Source of the DNA: a virus
Reading direction: 5' to 3' (one strand)
Virus record (IMG/VR): IMGVR_UViG_3300045997_000037
Location: 1-38,430 of that record
Length of the DNA stretch: 38,430 nucleotides
Program-made: the position numbers and the translations under genes
Shown: in pieces, positions 30,515 to 38,430 of the stretch
Numbering within the stretch: the first letter of the stretch is position 1
Layout of the letters: each line of letters starts with the position of its first letter
Notes under the pieces: model-generated
Seen by the model: the letters and a program-made list of their open reading frames with translations, nothing else
Databases searched by the model: none
Told to the model about the DNA's origin: nothing

Positions 30515-31702
30515 ATGTACGCGGGCTACCTTGCGTTCGGAGACACGGTCGTCATCGACAACCACATGACCCAGTCCTACGCCGAGACGCTGGGCATCCA
30601 CTGGCTGCGCGGGTGCAACGACTGCGCCGGGCTGGAGCCGCGCGGCCGGAAGTACGTCACCCCGCTCAAGGACACCGGCAAGCCGCCGTGGTGGAAGGAC
30701 GGGTCGAAGGACGCCATGTCGTTCCTCGGGCTGTACGGGCTGCGGATCGACGGGGCGGACAACTCGACGCGCGAGGTGGACTCCATCGAGGGCATCGCGG
30801 ATGGTGGGTACGTCGGCTCCCGGCGGCACCGGATGCGCACCCTGACGGTGCGGGCCATCGCGGTCGCGGAGACGGACACCGCGCTGGGCTTCGGGCTGGC
30901 GTGGCTCCGGTCGCTGGACGACGACGTGACGCAGCGGTGCGTCAGCAGCGACGTGCGCATGTACGAGGCGTGCCCGTGCGTGTGTGGGCCGGGCTGCGAC
31001 GACCCCGCCTGCCAGCAGTCCTGCGTGGTGCCCTACCAGCGGACGCTGACGAGGTGCCGCATCCAGTCGGGGCCGACGGTGCTGACCCGCCGCATCATGC
31101 CGTCCGGTGGGGCGATGGCCGAGGTGGAGTTCCAGATCGTCGCGCAGAACCCGCACTACATCAGCGACGCGGCACCGTTCGTGTTCTCCACCGGGTCGGC
31201 GTTCGCGGTGACCGACGTGCTGAACCCGGCCCCGCCGCCGGACGGGACGCCGACGAACCCGTGGGTGACTCCGGTGGAGTCGCAGGGCGACGATGTGCCG
31301 CAGGGCCGCACCGAGTGGCTGCGAACCTCGCAGCAGGTGCCGCTTCCCGACGGTGTCGCGTACCCGCAGGTGGTCCCCGACATCGTCCTCGCGGCCGACC
31401 TCGGCACCGTCGATGACGTGCGGGTGATCCTGTGGGACGGGCCGTTCCAGCGGGCTGGGTTCTTCATCCCCTCCATCCCCGGCGACGCGTCGGTGCGGGT
31501 GGACTTCGCCGCCCGCCGGGTGTTCACCGAGTGGCATGGGGAGGTGTTGTCCAACTCTGCGCTTCTCGACGGCCCGGACGGTGGCCCGTTCTTCTGGCCG
31601 CAGGGCATCCCGGCCACCGATCTGCGGGTCACCGTGGACCGGGCTCCGTACTCGCCGCCCATGACCGTGGAGGTCACCATGAGGGGGGCTGACGCCGCGT
31701 GA
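30515..31702 (+). CDS. Minor tail protein, distal-tail (Dit) type
   Basis: 395 residues directly after the tape measure. The N-terminal part has a cysteine-rich loop (CPCVCGPGCDDPACQQSC near 153-170); the C-terminal part is beta-rich. Order and size fit the Dit-type baseplate hub. ATG at 30515 with GGAGG seven bases upstream. A perfect palindrome (31267-31281) encodes TPVES. Confidence 0.75.
   Translation: MYAGYLAFGDTVVIDNHMTQSYAETLGIHWLRGCNDCAGLEPRGRKYVTPLKDTGKPPWWKDGSKDAMSFLGLYGLRIDGADNSTREVDSIEGIADGGYVGSRRHRMRTLTVRAIAVAETDTALGFGLAWLRSLDDDVTQRCVSSDVRMYEACPCVCGPGCDDPACQQSCVVPYQRTLTRCRIQSGPTVLTRRIMPSGGAMAEVEFQIVAQNPHYISDAAPFVFSTGSAFAVTDVLNPAPPPDGTPTNPWVTPVESQGDDVPQGRTEWLRTSQQVPLPDGVAYPQVVPDIVLAADLGTVDDVRVILWDGPFQRAGFFIPSIPGDASVRVDFAARRVFTEWHGEVLSNSALLDGPDGGPFFWPQGIPATDLRVTVDRAPYSPPMTVEVTMRGADAA
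31267..31281. repeat. GACTCC palindrome inside a minor tail gene
   Basis: GACTCCGGTGGAGTC, perfect arms, the most rightward perfect copy. A one-mismatch copy (GACTCCGCTGGAGCC) follows at 34034-34048. Confidence 0.8.
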
Positions 31703-32811
31703 GCGAGATCGGCTGCGGCATCCACACCGCCCACATCTACCGCAAGGGCGGCCTGATCCGCGTCATGGAGTTGACGCCGCTGACGAAGGTCGTGTGGAAC
31801 CGCATCCGTGACGACATCAGCGGGGCCAACGTGTTCGTCGGCATCACCCCTGAGTGCGCCAGCGAGTTGGCGAACCTCAAGTCGGTGGTCCAAGAACTGC
31901 ACATCTTCCGCAACGGCGTGAAGGTGTGGGAGGGGCCGATCACCCGGCTGGAGTTCCGCTACGACACGGTGGAGGTGTGGGCGCAGGACATCCTGTGGGT
32001 GGCGAAGCACACCGCGCTGTCGAAGGGCTACGACCAGAAGGGCACCCGGAAGGCGAAGTGCGGGTGGCGGATGAACTGGCTGCTCAAGGACATGACGTAC
32101 GCCAAGGACGGCGACCCGTGGAAGGTGCTGAACCGCATCCAGTGGAAGCAGGGCGGTGACGAGCCGGAGACGACGAAGGTGGTCAACGCGTGGTCCACGA
32201 CGACGTGGGACGACTTCGACGCGTACGCCGAGGACGGCGGCATGGACTACACCGTCGTCGGGCGCGACATCTACTTCTGGGACACCCACTTCGCGTGGCG
32301 CATCCTGCCTGACCTGTACGACCGCTACCTGACTGACGAGCCCGCGATCGTGGAGTACGGCAACGAGTTCCAGACCCGGGCGATCGTGACCGACGGCAAC
32401 GGGAACAACGGCCAGTACACGACCACGGACGCGGCCATCCTCGCGGAGTACAGGTACGTCGATACGATCCACTCGGCTTACAACGAGGGCCAGTCCGTGA
32501 CGACGAAGCCGACGGCCGCCGACATCAAGGCGTGGACGGAGCAGGCCAAGACGATCGTGAACGCCAACCCGAAGCCGCCGCTGCGCATCCGGGTGTCGGA
32601 GAACTCCGGGCTGACGCCGGAGGCCCCGTACGACATCAACGACCTGATCCCCGGGTCGTGGGTCAAGGTCGTCGTGGAGCGCCTCATCAAGAAGATCACG
32701 GGCGACGACGTGTGGCACAAGTTGGACACGGTGTCGGTGACGGAGGAGGGCGGCAAGGAAGTGGTGCAGATCAGCACGGTGACGGCCCCGAAGAATCCGG
32801 TGTGGAAGTGA
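31699..32811 (+). CDS. Minor tail protein, tail-associated (Tal/gp27-like) type
   Basis: 370 residues. Strand-rich start and TRLEFRYDTVEVWAQDILWV are consistent with the baseplate hub protein that follows Dit; no lytic domain was seen. GTG overlaps the upstream stop (GTGA), and its own stop overlaps the next start. Confidence 0.7.
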   Translation: MSEIGCGIHTAHIYRKGGLIRVMELTPLTKVVWNRIRDDISGANVFVGITPECASELANLKSVVQELHIFRNGVKVWEGPITRLEFRYDTVEVWAQDILWVAKHTALSKGYDQKGTRKAKCGWRMNWLLKDMTYAKDGDPWKVLNRIQWKQGGDEPETTKVVNAWSTTTWDDFDAYAEDGGMDYTVVGRDIYFWDTHFAWRILPDLYDRYLTDEPAIVEYGNEFQTRAIVTDGNGNNGQYTTTDAAILAEYRYVDTIHSAYNEGQSVTTKPTAADIKAWTEQAKTIVNANPKPPLRIRVSENSGLTPEAPYDINDLIPGSWVKVVVERLIKKITGDDVWHKLDTVSVTEEGGKEVVQISTVTAPKNPVWK

Positions 32812-33047
32812 CGAGCATCAGCCGCGCCGACGACCTGCCCGGGTTCGTTCGTTCGATGAACGACCGGGTGGCGCGGGTCGAGCGTCGCGGGTCCGAGGTG
32901 CCCAACGGGCTGGAGGCCGGGCAACTCATGGTGGTCCTCGACCTCGACCAGTTGCCGGAGGACGCGGGCACCGGGGCGCGGGCCTACATCGACTCGCTGG
33001 ATGAGACATGGGCGCTGGCTGCGGATGGAACGTGGGCGAAGGTCTGA
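32808..33047 (+). CDS. Small tail-region protein
   Basis: 79 residues, start GTG overlapping the upstream stop. VTSISRADDLPGFVRSMNDR followed by beta sequence ending DETWALAADGTWAKV. Similar short proteins lie between the hub and fibre genes of other actinophages; it may link the fibre to the baseplate. Confidence 0.65.
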   Translation: MTSISRADDLPGFVRSMNDRVARVERRGSEVPNGLEAGQLMVVLDLDQLPEDAGTGARAYIDSLDETWALAADGTWAKV

Positions 33048-33076
33048 CGCCTCTACGATGAGCCGAGGAGGCCCAC

Positions 33077-34012
33077 ATGTCGTGCACAACCTGCGGCTAC
33101 GAGACGCACAGCGGCAACTGCTACCAGCCCGGGATTCTGGCTGGTCCTCCCGGCCCTCCCGGCCCGCAGGGTCCTCCCGGCCCGGAGGGTCCGGCTTCGA
33201 CGGTGCCCGGCCCGGAGGGTCCTCCCGGTCCGGCGGGTGGTCCTCCCGGCCCGCAGGGTGAGAAGGGCGACCCGGGTGACCCGGGGGAGGTGGGCCCGCC
33301 GGGGCCCCCGGGTCCGCAGGGTGTGCAGGGCCATGAGGGTGAGGTTGGCCCGATGGGCCCGCCCGGTCCGCAGGGTGTGGATGGTCCGGCTGGCCCGGCC
33401 GGGGCCGACGGTGAGCACGGGGCGAAGGGCGACAAGGGTGACCGTGGCGACCCGGGACCGCAGGGGCCGCAGGGCGAGAAGGGTGACCCGGGTGCGACTG
33501 GGCCGCAGGGGCCGCAGGGTCACGCTGGGCCGCAGGGTCCGGCTGGCGCGGACGGCACCGGGGTCACCATCAAGGGCGTGCTGGGCTCGGCCGCCGGGCT
33601 GCCGCCGACTGGCAACGCCATGGGCGACGCGTACATCGTGGCCGACACCGGCCACCTGTGGGTGTGGTCCGGCACGGCGTGGGCTGAGGCCGGGCCGGTG
33701 CGCGGGCCGAAGGGTGACCCGGGGCCGGAGGGACCGGCTGGCGCGCAGGGCGTGCAGGGGCCGAAGGGCGATCAGGGCGTCGTAGGCCCGAAGGGTGAGC
33801 GGGGCGACCCGGGGGCGACGGGGCCTGCTGGGGCTCAGGGCCCGGCCGGACCCCGAGGGGAGACGGGGTTGCAGGGCCCGCCCGGCCCGCAGGGAGTCGA
33901 GGGCCCGCAGGGGCCCGCTGGTCCGGCTGGTGCGTCGGCCGCGAACGTGATCGTGTCGGACAACCCTGCCTCGGGGGTGCAGCCGCCCAACACGGTGTGG
34001 GTGGAGTTCTAG
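33077..34012 (+). CDS. Collagen-like tail fibre protein
   Basis: 311 residues. A cysteine-rich start ([15 protein letters not shown]) precedes Gly-X-Y repeats at about 24-160 and 205-290, interrupted by one knob module (161-211, with [17 protein letters not shown]). The C-terminus ends in a short hydrophobic cap. Collagen-like repeats form trimeric stalks, so a fibre or whisker at the tail tip is likely. Confidence 0.85.
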   Translation: MSCTTCGYETHSGNCYQPGILAGPPGPPGPQGPPGPEGPASTVPGPEGPPGPAGGPPGPQGEKGDPGDPGEVGPPGPPGPQGVQGHEGEVGPMGPPGPQGVDGPAGPAGADGEHGAKGDKGDRGDPGPQGPQGEKGDPGATGPQGPQGHAGPQGPAGADGTGVTIKGVLGSAAGLPPTGNAMGDAYIVADTGHLWVWSGTAWAEAGPVRGPKGDPGPEGPAGAQGVQGPKGDQGVVGPKGERGDPGATGPAGAQGPAGPRGETGLQGPPGPQGVEGPQGPAGPAGASAANVIVSDNPASGVQPPNTVWVEF

Positions 34013-34015
34013 GCC

Positions 34016-36010
34016 ATGGGCGCTACCGCCGCTGACTCCGCTGGAGCCATCCGTTCGATCGTCGCCGTCACCGCCATGCCCGACGGGGTCACGAAGTACC
34101 CGGTCCGGTCGATGAAGGTGTCCGACGGCTTCGGTGGGTGGCGGCTGTCATGGGTGCCCCCGGTGAAGATGGCCCTCTTGGAGTTCTCCAAGTCCCCGGT
34201 CCTCGTCGGTGAGGCGTTCAACGTGAGCGCCACCGTCCCGGCCGGAACCCCGGAGGGCGCGTACGCGGTGTTCCGCTCATCGGAGGGCCACAACTACCGG
34301 GTGGACTTCCCGATGGGCTCCACGACGGTGACGCTGGCGGGCCACTCGCACGGCCCGGTCGGCACCCACCAGTGGTGGGTGGACTTCGTCACCGCCGGGG
34401 GCACCACCACGTTCGGCCCGGCGACGCAGACAGCAATCGCCCGGACCACGGCCACGGTGTCCACCCGGGCGTGGGTCATGTCCTACCTGTCGTCCAACCC
34501 GACTGGCCTGAACCACATCCCCAACGTCACCTTCTCCATGAGCCTGTCGAACTTGGCGGCGGCGAAGCGCGTCGAGTTGCAGATCGCTCCGTGGTCCACC
34601 GGGGTGTTCAAGACCATCGGCATCTGGACCCGGCCCGGCGCCGACGAGTTCGCCGACATCCCCGGCGGGTCGTGGACGTGGGACTTCGCCAACACCGTGT
34701 TCGACAGCACCGGCATGTGGTCGTCGCGGCTCATGGTCACCCACGACGACGGGTACGTGTACGAGTCCGGGCACCACAGCATCGACATCCGCGCCAAGTC
34801 GCTCACAGCGGAGTCGTCGTCCTACAGCCCAGTCGTGAACACCGTGGTCACCCTGCTGGCCAAGTGCACGTCCGGGTGCCAGTACCCGCAGTCGGCGTCG
34901 CAGTGGCTCCACAATGGCGGCGCCGGGTGGAACCCGGACTCCGGCAGCAACCCGGTGAACTGGCAGGCGTGGGGCACAATCTCGTGGCTGTGGCGGGAGA
35001 CGTTTGAGGATGGGGCGACGATCCACTCCAACGTCATCACCGTCACCCCGGTCGCCGCACCGTCGCCGTACCACGTCCGCTCGTGGCACACGCAGGCCGA
35101 CTTCCAGCACATCGTGAACACGCGCGCCGGGCAGCAGGTGCTCGTTGAGCCGCACACCTACCACTTCACGTCGGGCAAGTTCTACATCCCGGCGAACACC
35201 CACATCGTCGCCACCGGGTCCACCTTCATCGTCCATCAGGGCATCGTGAACGCCGGGTCCGGCGGCGGCTACGGCCGGGCCGGTGGCTGGACATGGGAGG
35301 GCGGCACGTTCGACGGCATGGGCATCCGCACCACCATGTTCTCGCTGGCCCACTCACCCGGGTTCACCATCAAGGGCATCCGCGTCCGGGGCTGCGCACC
35401 GAAGGGCCACGGCATCGAGATCAACTCGTCCGGCGGCCCGGTGCAGGCCGGGTACACGGTGGTCATCGACGGGTGCGCGTTCGACGGGGTGATGGGTCAC
35501 CGCTCCGGTGAGGGCTCCTACGACGAGGCCATCCACATCGACTACGCGTGGGGGGCGAGCGCAGCCACAGCCAACCCGGAGAACGACGGCACCGTGTGTA
35601 ACAACGTGGTGGTGCAGAACTGCCACGTCGAGCACACGTACCCGCACAACCCGACGGGCTACCCGGTCGCCTTCGGGTCGCACAAGTTCTCCATCAGCAC
35701 CGCAGCCCACCCGGACTCCAAGAAAACGTCGTCGGGCAACTGGATAGCCCGCCCGCCTGCTGGCCCGAACACGGACGGCGAAGCGCGGCCCGTGGAGTAC
35801 CACCGGCACATCCTCTGCCACTACAACACGTTCCGAGTTTCGGCATACAGCGGCTCAACGAAGCGCGGTGCTGTCCACATGCGCGGATGGGACAACGTGG
35901 TCATTGGGTCGAACCACGCGCTGTCGTCACCGAGTGGCGTCGCTGCGGTGACACATGACGACGAATACACCAAGAACATCAACAGCAGTCCAGCGGCCGT
36001 GAACATCTGA
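34016..36010 (+). CDS. Tail protein with Ig-like and probable beta-helix domains
   Basis: 664 residues. Residues 50-330 look like repeated Ig-type beta domains ([31 protein letters not shown]). Residues about 355-600 contain regularly spaced short strands and Asn/Gly-rich turns ([36 protein letters not shown]), as in pectate-lyase-type right-handed beta-helices, common in receptor-binding and polysaccharide-degrading tail proteins. No catalytic residues could be assigned. The last 60 codons have lower G/C at third positions than the rest. Confidence 0.7.
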   Translation: MGATAADSAGAIRSIVAVTAMPDGVTKYPVRSMKVSDGFGGWRLSWVPPVKMALLEFSKSPVLVGEAFNVSATVPAGTPEGAYAVFRSSEGHNYRVDFPMGSTTVTLAGHSHGPVGTHQWWVDFVTAGGTTTFGPATQTAIARTTATVSTRAWVMSYLSSNPTGLNHIPNVTFSMSLSNLAAAKRVELQIAPWSTGVFKTIGIWTRPGADEFADIPGGSWTWDFANTVFDSTGMWSSRLMVTHDDGYVYESGHHSIDIRAKSLTAESSSYSPVVNTVVTLLAKCTSGCQYPQSASQWLHNGGAGWNPDSGSNPVNWQAWGTISWLWRETFEDGATIHSNVITVTPVAAPSPYHVRSWHTQADFQHIVNTRAGQQVLVEPHTYHFTSGKFYIPANTHIVATGSTFIVHQGIVNAGSGGGYGRAGGWTWEGGTFDGMGIRTTMFSLAHSPGFTIKGIRVRGCAPKGHGIEINSSGGPVQAGYTVVIDGCAFDGVMGHRSGEGSYDEAIHIDYAWGASAATANPENDGTVCNNVVVQNCHVEHTYPHNPTGYPVAFGSHKFSISTAAHPDSKKTSSGNWIARPPAGPNTDGEARPVEYHRHILCHYNTFRVSAYSGSTKRGAVHMRGWDNVVIGSNHALSSPSGVAAVTHDDEYTKNINSSPAAVNI

Positions 36011-36026
36011 GTGGGAGGATGCGTCC

Positions 36027-38430
36027 ATGACAGCACCGATCATGGTCACCGTCACCGGCACCTTCCTGCGCGCCGATGGGTCGCCGCAGTCGGGGAGCGT
36101 CGCCTTCACCCCGGTGCTGTCGGCGGCCGAGCGGGCCACCCCGGCGATCATCACGCAGGACCGCGTCGAGGTGCCGCTGGACGCCGACGGCCACTTCTCG
36201 GTGATGCTGTACGCCTCCGATGACCCGAACTGGCAGACCACCGGCCCGGTGGCCTACAAGGTCCGCGAGCGGCTGGACGGGCAGGACCGCACCTACCGGG
36301 TGTTCATCCCGTCGGGCACCATGCACATCGACCTGTCGCTGCTGCTGCCGGAGGACTGCGCGCCGATGGTGGCGACGGTGGCGACTCCGGGCCCGAAGGG
36401 CGATCCCGGCGCGGAGGGCCCTGAGGGTCCGATCGGCCCCGCCGGGCCTCCCGGTGCGATGGGGATGCCGGGTCCGGGCATCGCCGTGGTCGATGAGGGT
36501 GCGGTGGCGACGGCTCTTGATCTGCCGCTGCTGGGCAACAACCCGGGCGACGCCCGGATGGTGCTCGATACCGGGGACCTGTGGGTGTGGAGCGACTTCA
36601 CCCAGACGTGGAACAACATGGGCCGCGCTCGTGGGGACAAGGGCGAGCCGGGCACGTCGGTGACGATCGTCGGCTCGGTGCCGACTGCTGATCTGCTGCC
36701 GCCGTCGGCGAACCCGGGCGATGGCTTCATCGTGTCCAGCACCGGGCACCTGCATGTGTGGTCCGGCAGCCAGTGGACGGACGTGGGCTCCATCCAAGGC
36801 CCGCCCGGCCCCAAAGGTGACACCGGCTCGCAGGGTCCGAAGGGCGACACGGGCGCCGCGTCCGTGGTTCCCGGCCCGAAGGGTGACGTGGGCCCGCAGG
36901 GCGAGCAGGGCCCCATCGGCCCCGTCGGCCCGCAGGGCGTCAAGGGCGACGTGGGCGGCGTGGTCATCAAGGGCACGGTGGACGCCACCCACCCGCTGCC
37001 GTCGCTGGGCCTCAACGTCGGCGACCTGTACCTCGCGGGGGCCACGGCCCCGGCCGGTGGGTGGCCCGCTGGGCTGACCCCGAACCCGGGCGACGGGCTC
37101 GTGTGGGACGGCACGAAGTGGGTCAACGTCGGCGCGGTGCGCGGCCCGCAGGGTGTGCAGGGCGTGCAGGGCCCGCAGGGCACCGGCATCCGCATCCTCA
37201 GCGCGGTGGACACCACGGCCCAACTGCCGACGACGGGCAACCAGCCCGGTGACGCGCATCTGGTCCTGAGCACCGGGGACCTGAGCATCTGGGACGGCAC
37301 CGGCTGGCGGGACATCGGCCACGTCACCGGCCCGCAGGGTGTGCAGGGGCCGCAGGGCGTCCCCGGCCCGACCGGCCCGCAGGGACCGGCAGGCGAGCAG
37401 GGCATCCAAGGCCCGGCTGGTCCGGCTGGCCCAAAGGGCGACATCGGCCCGGTCGGCCCCGCAGGCCCGGAAGGCCCGGAAGGTCCGCGCGGTCAGGGCA
37501 TCACCATCTCCACCTCGGTGGCCACCTCGGCCGCACTCCCGGCGACGACGGTCGCAGGCGAGGTGCACTTCGCGGAGGACACCGGCACCCTGTGGGTGGC
37601 CAAGGGCAACGGGCTGGCCGGGGAGGCCGGGTACACCAACCTCGGGCATGTGCAGGGCCCGGTGGGACCGCAGGGTCCTGCCGGTCCGGCGGGCGCAGAC
37701 GGGCGCGGCGTCAACATCGTCGGCTCGCTACCCGACGTGGGCTCCCTCCCGGCAACCGGCAACCCGGGCGACGCGTACCTCATCGGCGGCGCCCTCCACG
37801 TCTGGAACGGCACCGGCTGGGAGGACGTGGGCTCCATCCAAGGCCCGGCCGGGGCGCAGGGCGCCACCGGCCCGCAGGGCCCCGTCGGCCCCAAGGGCGA
37901 TCAGGGCATTCAGGGCATCCAAGGCCCGCAGGGTCAGGGCATCCGCATCTCCTCCGTGGTGGCCACCACTGACGCGCTGCCCGCTGAGACGCAGAGCGGC
38001 GTGGTCCACTTCGTGTCGGCCACCGGGGACATGTACGTGTCGCTGGGCAACAACCAGCCGGGGCTCCCCGGGTACACGGCCCTCGGGCATGTTCAGGGTC
38101 CGCAGGGCCCGCAGGGTGAGCAGGGCCCGCCCGGCACCCCCGCCCCGGACACCCTCGACGGCCTGACCGACGTGGACACTCATCTCGCGGCCACGGGCAT
38201 GGCGCTGGTGAAGCAGCCGGACGGGACGTGGAAGGGCGCCAACATCCGGCAGAACCTCAACCAGTTGACGGACGTGACCGCTCCGGCGAGCACCCCGCCG
38301 AATAGCCTGCTGGGAACCCTCGGTGAGGGCATGGTCGCCGGGCAGGCCGAGTGGGAGCCGCTGAGTCTGGACTTCGTGCAGAACATGGTGGCCGGGCCGG
38401 TCATCGCCTCGGTGGCCAACCTCGACCAGC
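36027..38430 (+). CDS. Large collagen-like fibre protein with repeated knob modules (partial)
   Basis: At least 801 residues, open at the right edge. An N-terminal attachment domain (1-115, [20 protein letters not shown]) is followed by Gly-X-Y stalks alternating with seven copies of a 48-64-residue module at about 151-204, 209-258, 310-373, 385-435, 489-544, 559-606 and 636-691. The module core is LP...GNPGDxYxV..TGxLxVWxG..W.xxG. The upstream fibre has one copy, so the two genes are paralogous. The end (from about 710) changes to [15 protein letters not shown]-type sequence, the start of another domain. ATG follows GGGAGG. Confidence 0.9.
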   Translation, partial: MTAPIMVTVTGTFLRADGSPQSGSVAFTPVLSAAERATPAIITQDRVEVPLDADGHFSVMLYASDDPNWQTTGPVAYKVRERLDGQDRTYRVFIPSGTMHIDLSLLLPEDCAPMVATVATPGPKGDPGAEGPEGPIGPAGPPGAMGMPGPGIAVVDEGAVATALDLPLLGNNPGDARMVLDTGDLWVWSDFTQTWNNMGRARGDKGEPGTSVTIVGSVPTADLLPPSANPGDGFIVSSTGHLHVWSGSQWTDVGSIQGPPGPKGDTGSQGPKGDTGAASVVPGPKGDVGPQGEQGPIGPVGPQGVKGDVGGVVIKGTVDATHPLPSLGLNVGDLYLAGATAPAGGWPAGLTPNPGDGLVWDGTKWVNVGAVRGPQGVQGVQGPQGTGIRILSAVDTTAQLPTTGNQPGDAHLVLSTGDLSIWDGTGWRDIGHVTGPQGVQGPQGVPGPTGPQGPAGEQGIQGPAGPAGPKGDIGPVGPAGPEGPEGPRGQGITISTSVATSAALPATTVAGEVHFAEDTGTLWVAKGNGLAGEAGYTNLGHVQGPVGPQGPAGPAGADGRGVNIVGSLPDVGSLPATGNPGDAYLIGGALHVWNGTGWEDVGSIQGPAGAQGATGPQGPVGPKGDQGIQGIQGPQGQGIRISSVVATTDALPAETQSGVVHFVSATGDMYVSLGNNQPGLPGYTALGHVQGPQGPQGEQGPPGTPAPDTLDGLTDVDTHLAATGMALVKQPDGTWKGANIRQNLNQLTDVTAPASTPPNSLLGTLGEGMVAGQAEWEPLSLDFVQNMVAGPVIASVANLDQ

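Noticed and set aside
33120-38130. Tandem short repeats resembling a CRISPR array or minisatellite
   Set aside because: The repeats are in-frame Gly-X-Y codons of collagen-like proteins with variable spacing; there are no identical repeat-spacer units.
1-38430. Attachment site, integrase or repressor to prove a temperate lifestyle
   Set aside because: No recombinase or repressor of a known family was found; the operator-like repeats alone do not establish lysogeny.

Overview
The window is part of a high-GC tailed phage (or prophage) of an actinobacterium, most likely a siphovirus. The evidence is the G/C-rich third codon positions, the Streptomyces/Gordonia/Mycobacterium-phage style of the virion proteins, the head-to-tail gene order, a 907-residue tape measure and collagen-like tail fibres. 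No integrase, repressor or lysis gene is visible, so lifestyle is undecided from this stretch alone.

Left arm (1-12,269, all genes on the minus strand): small early-type genes. The left edge cuts a gene resembling a DNA polymerase III sliding clamp. Other recognisable products are an HNH endonuclease, a DUF262-HNH protein beside an EcoRI-family adenine methyltransferase, a helix-turn-helix protein and several small zinc-finger-like or membrane proteins. Two nearly identical leftward promoters (3965-3993 and 8768-8796) and a weaker third (11849-11877) divide the arm into transcription units. Genes that open a translation unit carry a conserved CCAAGGAAGG element just before the start; genes coupled to an upstream stop codon lack it.

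Centre (11,456-12,445): a divergent control region with about 600 bases lacking a convincing gene, rich in hairpins and short direct repeats, then a small zinc-finger-like gene and a strong hairpin.

Right arm (12,446-38,430, all plus strand): a small putative ribbon-helix-helix protein, a ParB-domain/DNA methyltransferase fusion, small and large terminase, portal, a 1042-residue head polyprotein (MuF-like + 2H phosphoesterase + protease-like segment), capsid, major tail protein, head-tail connectors, frameshifted tail chaperones, tape measure, two baseplate-type minor tail proteins, and a fibre cluster of two collagen-like proteins flanking a probable beta-helix protein. The second collagen-like gene runs off the right edge.

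The main non-genic signal is a dispersed inverted repeat, GACTCC-N2 to 5-GGAGTC: 18 perfect copies and 10 with one mismatch, dense in the left arm and roughly every 1-5 kb in the right arm, in both coding and non-coding DNA. Its half-site GACTCC is part of the -35 box (TTGACTCC) of all three leftward promoters. This is the logic of the operator/stoperator system of mycobacteriophage L5, built on a different, palindromic site, and it is the best candidate here for an undescribed regulatory system.
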